Shown in pieces: positions 61,510 to 64,000 of a stretch of 64,000 bases of DNA (position 1 is the stretch's first letter; each line of letters opens with the position of its first letter). The stretch comes from Phoronis australis (lineage: Eukaryota; Phoronida; Phoronidae), in assembly GCA_002633005.1 (NCBI GenBank), contig NMRA01000014.1, forward strand, positions 25,150-89,149. The letters run 5' to 3'. Position numbers and translations under genes: made by a program. The notes under the pieces are model-generated. The model saw only the letters and a list, made by a program, of their open reading frames with translations. It ran no database searches and was not told the origin of the DNA.

Positions 61510-64000
61510 ACTGTTAAGAAATCATTTTGTATTTGGTTATTTAAGTACCACTGACTTTTGGACCTTCTTATAAAATTGTCTTCACATGATCCAAATTTTT
61601 GTGGCATCATATTCTATTTTTTAATGACCATTTATAATTCAGAAAAGGATTTGTCTCCTCGAGTTCAAGGATGGTAACAAATCTAAGATGTGTCATGGTG
61701 GATTCTGGGAATTCAGCATTCATGAAATGCTGGGTATGGATTGCCATAGTTTGGATGTTTCAAGTCAAGAAATATACTGCAGAGTAACACCGAATGACTC
61801 TGAGGAGCGACCATTGGCAAAATTTTGGTTATATTGATGACTGCAACAACAAAAACGGTGAATGCATTTTTGGCCATAAAACCAACGATGTCCCTTCAAG
61901 TGCAAGTACGGTCCAGGGACGTAATAAATTAAAAATTACTTTAAAAAAATGTCCCTTTTAATCCATGTCGGCATATGTGCTATGTGTATCAAAAGCGAGA
62001 TTTTGACCAATTTAAGATTGTCACTGCTTTCACTATACAGCCACATTACAAGGTTGTTGAGAAGATTGATCTTAATGTATTATGCTTCAACACTACTTGG
62101 GTCCACGTACTATGCAATATAATGGACCACTGCAGTGGCATCGGAAGATTGTGACAAGATACTGCAACAAGTTAAACAAATCTGAAGGGCTCCAGAGATC
62201 CGACTAACAAAAAAGAAAGAAAATAGTTGCCACAGAGCCACCTTGGGTCAGATTTCAGCCAAAAAATAGCCCTTGAAATATTACTCAAGTACATGTTCTG
62301 TAAAAATTTCAAGTCCATCATACAACAAATGCGGCTTGTATCATGTCAACAAAGAAACGAAACAAATTTCTGTGACTACAGTAACACACCTGGTGCTTTT
62401 TTCAACAAGTAATTGACTGTTACATAATGTTACCAAGAAGAAAGTACTAGCAACTGCAAGACAGAGCAACTACTTGTAATTTTAAAATTATTTCTAGTAA
62501 TTTAAAGGACTCTAGTTCACCCAAGGTCTCATGGTTTTGCCAAGCAAAACCTGAGTTTTTAGATTTACAAACAGTTGAATATTGTTCGTGCTTGTTAAAA
62601 TTATTTAAGGAAGTCAGTTTCTGATTTAACAGTGGTATGCACAGGGATATCCTGCTTGAATTCACGATACAGAATGACCCAGAAATACACATACTCAATT
62701 ATTCTAATCTTCAAAAACATTTTTACACTAATCTGTTCAAAAACTGTTTAAATCATTGAGACAAGAGCTCTAGTTGCGCCATTGAGAGCACAAACTACTC
62801 GAGTTATTGTGTCGTTACACAGTGTTCAGGCATAACTATCACCAACAGCTAACCCAGTTTCCAGTCCTTAAACACAAGACGGCCACAATAGTACACACTG
62901 TTATTTCTGGTTTGTGCTATAATTCAAATCCCAAACAGCATGTATCAATCGGTTACCAGTTTCGAAATGTATTGTTAGCAGAGCATGAATTCATTGTAAA
63001 TAGTGCGTGGAAATTTGGTTTGGTGTAGAAGAGCTTTGTTGTGTGGAACAGATCATGATACCCAGGTGGGCAAATTCATGGATTAAAAACACCCAATCCA
63101 TAACCCATAACTTTTTTACAAGAACAATGACTGGTAATTTTTGTTCTGAACACAACCACTAACAATTTTTCATTTCAATTGCCTCAACCCTCTCCAATAG
63201 GTTCTCAGCTGGAAGAGTTTTCATTACAGTGTTGTAAACTTCTAGTATTGAGACAACCTTCAGAGTAAAGTTTATAGACAAAAGTATTAACTGCAAATTT
63301 CTTGCAACGAACAAAACAAGAATAGAACCATAACTTTAAATACTTGCAGATTGTATTCCTCTAGGCAAATGCATCAAAAGGAAAATGAAAGCAGTTTTAT
63401 TGTACAAAATCTCTACTGGCACGAAACAAAACTCATTCTCCGAGGATAATTTTTTGTGAAAAGTTGTATTCCAATGGATAGGATGTTCATCTCTCACAAC
63501 CTGCACAAGATGAATGTATTCCTAACCAGTCAAGACTCCACAGTTCACTTATCACCAGTTACAAGCTCCATCCAGCTGACCAATCACAGTGGAATACACT
63601 TTAACACTTGCACTACACTACGGCTAATTGAAGTGTCACGTGTTAATCACGATATACAATGTGCGATCAGATCTAAGAACTCCACTGACTCAATTCTTTC
63701 ACCCCCATGGGTGCTTTTAGGGGAGTCGCACATTCACTGCCACCCGTAAGGTACTTGCCAGGTCTTGACCTAATTAACCCTAAATTTCACAGGAGATACC
63801 TACAGTTTAATGACATTGTCAGACGACTGTTCTACCAAATCCCGAATGTGAATCAAAATTTTCCAGTTTTTCAGAAGAAATTTCAGTCAATCACTTGTCA
63901 AATTGCGATGCATTTACAATGGCCTCTAAATTGTTCATCATCAAAGTTTGATTGACTGGAATTCAAAACAATTCCGACTAAGAGTTAGTAATGTCAAACA
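61510..64000. other. No identifiable gene
   Basis: Open frames at 62227-62412, 62807-63028, 63456-63749 and 63707-63955 (+) have no motif I know and no consistent splice context. Confidence 0.4.

Overview
This is intron-rich, AT-rich animal nuclear DNA. It holds three spliced genes with GT-AG introns, surrounded by transposon debris, foldback sequences and many short tandem repeats. The gene set is a WSC + GH9 glycosidase-type protein, a phospholipid scramblase and COP9 signalosome subunit 7. With LINE, Penelope-like and LTR-element remnants, it suggests an invertebrate metazoan, most likely a marine deuterostome or lophotrochozoan. I cannot name the species. Three single N characters (3895, 12184, 15967) show it is a draft assembly. 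Two of them sit where flanking sequence repeats itself, so those look like unmerged contig overlaps.

Layout. 1-5.2 kb has no recognisable gene and contains a large ~30-bp minisatellite (3.5-4.2 kb). 5.26-22.55 kb (+) is a ten-exon secreted protein: signal peptide, WSC domain, then a full-length GH9 domain. Its reading frame joins across every splice. The catalytic DAGD motif of GH9 reads TSGG and the conserved HHR reads HHS, while the catalytic Glu signature is intact, so it may be a pseudo-glycosidase or a functionally shifted enzyme. 22.6-28.4 kb is the convergent intergenic zone, with degenerate repeats and a tandem pair of CTCF-like sites. 28.46-40.9 kb (-) is an eleven-coding-exon phospholipid scramblase (PLSCR): Pro-rich N-terminus with QGY repeats, cysteine clusters and a C-terminal membrane helix. 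41-51.8 kb is a transposon graveyard: nested LINE in an LTR, inverted LTR pairs, palindromes and segmental duplications. 51.8-61.1 kb (+) is COPS7, complete from start to a 13-codon last exon that follows a 2.9-kb intron. 61.2-64 kb shows nothing I can identify.

The most striking pattern is at exon edges. Three minisatellites, in two genes, are tandem copies of an exon/intron boundary. At PLSCR exon 10, eight copies of the 3' splice site plus 19 nt of exon are stacked. At GH9 exons 7 and 8, copies of the exon end are stacked with the donor G changed to C. In addition, a small DNA transposon landed in the donor site of that same PLSCR exon, and its target-site duplication left the donor intact. 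Five copies of this transposon family all show perfect 5-bp target-site duplications.
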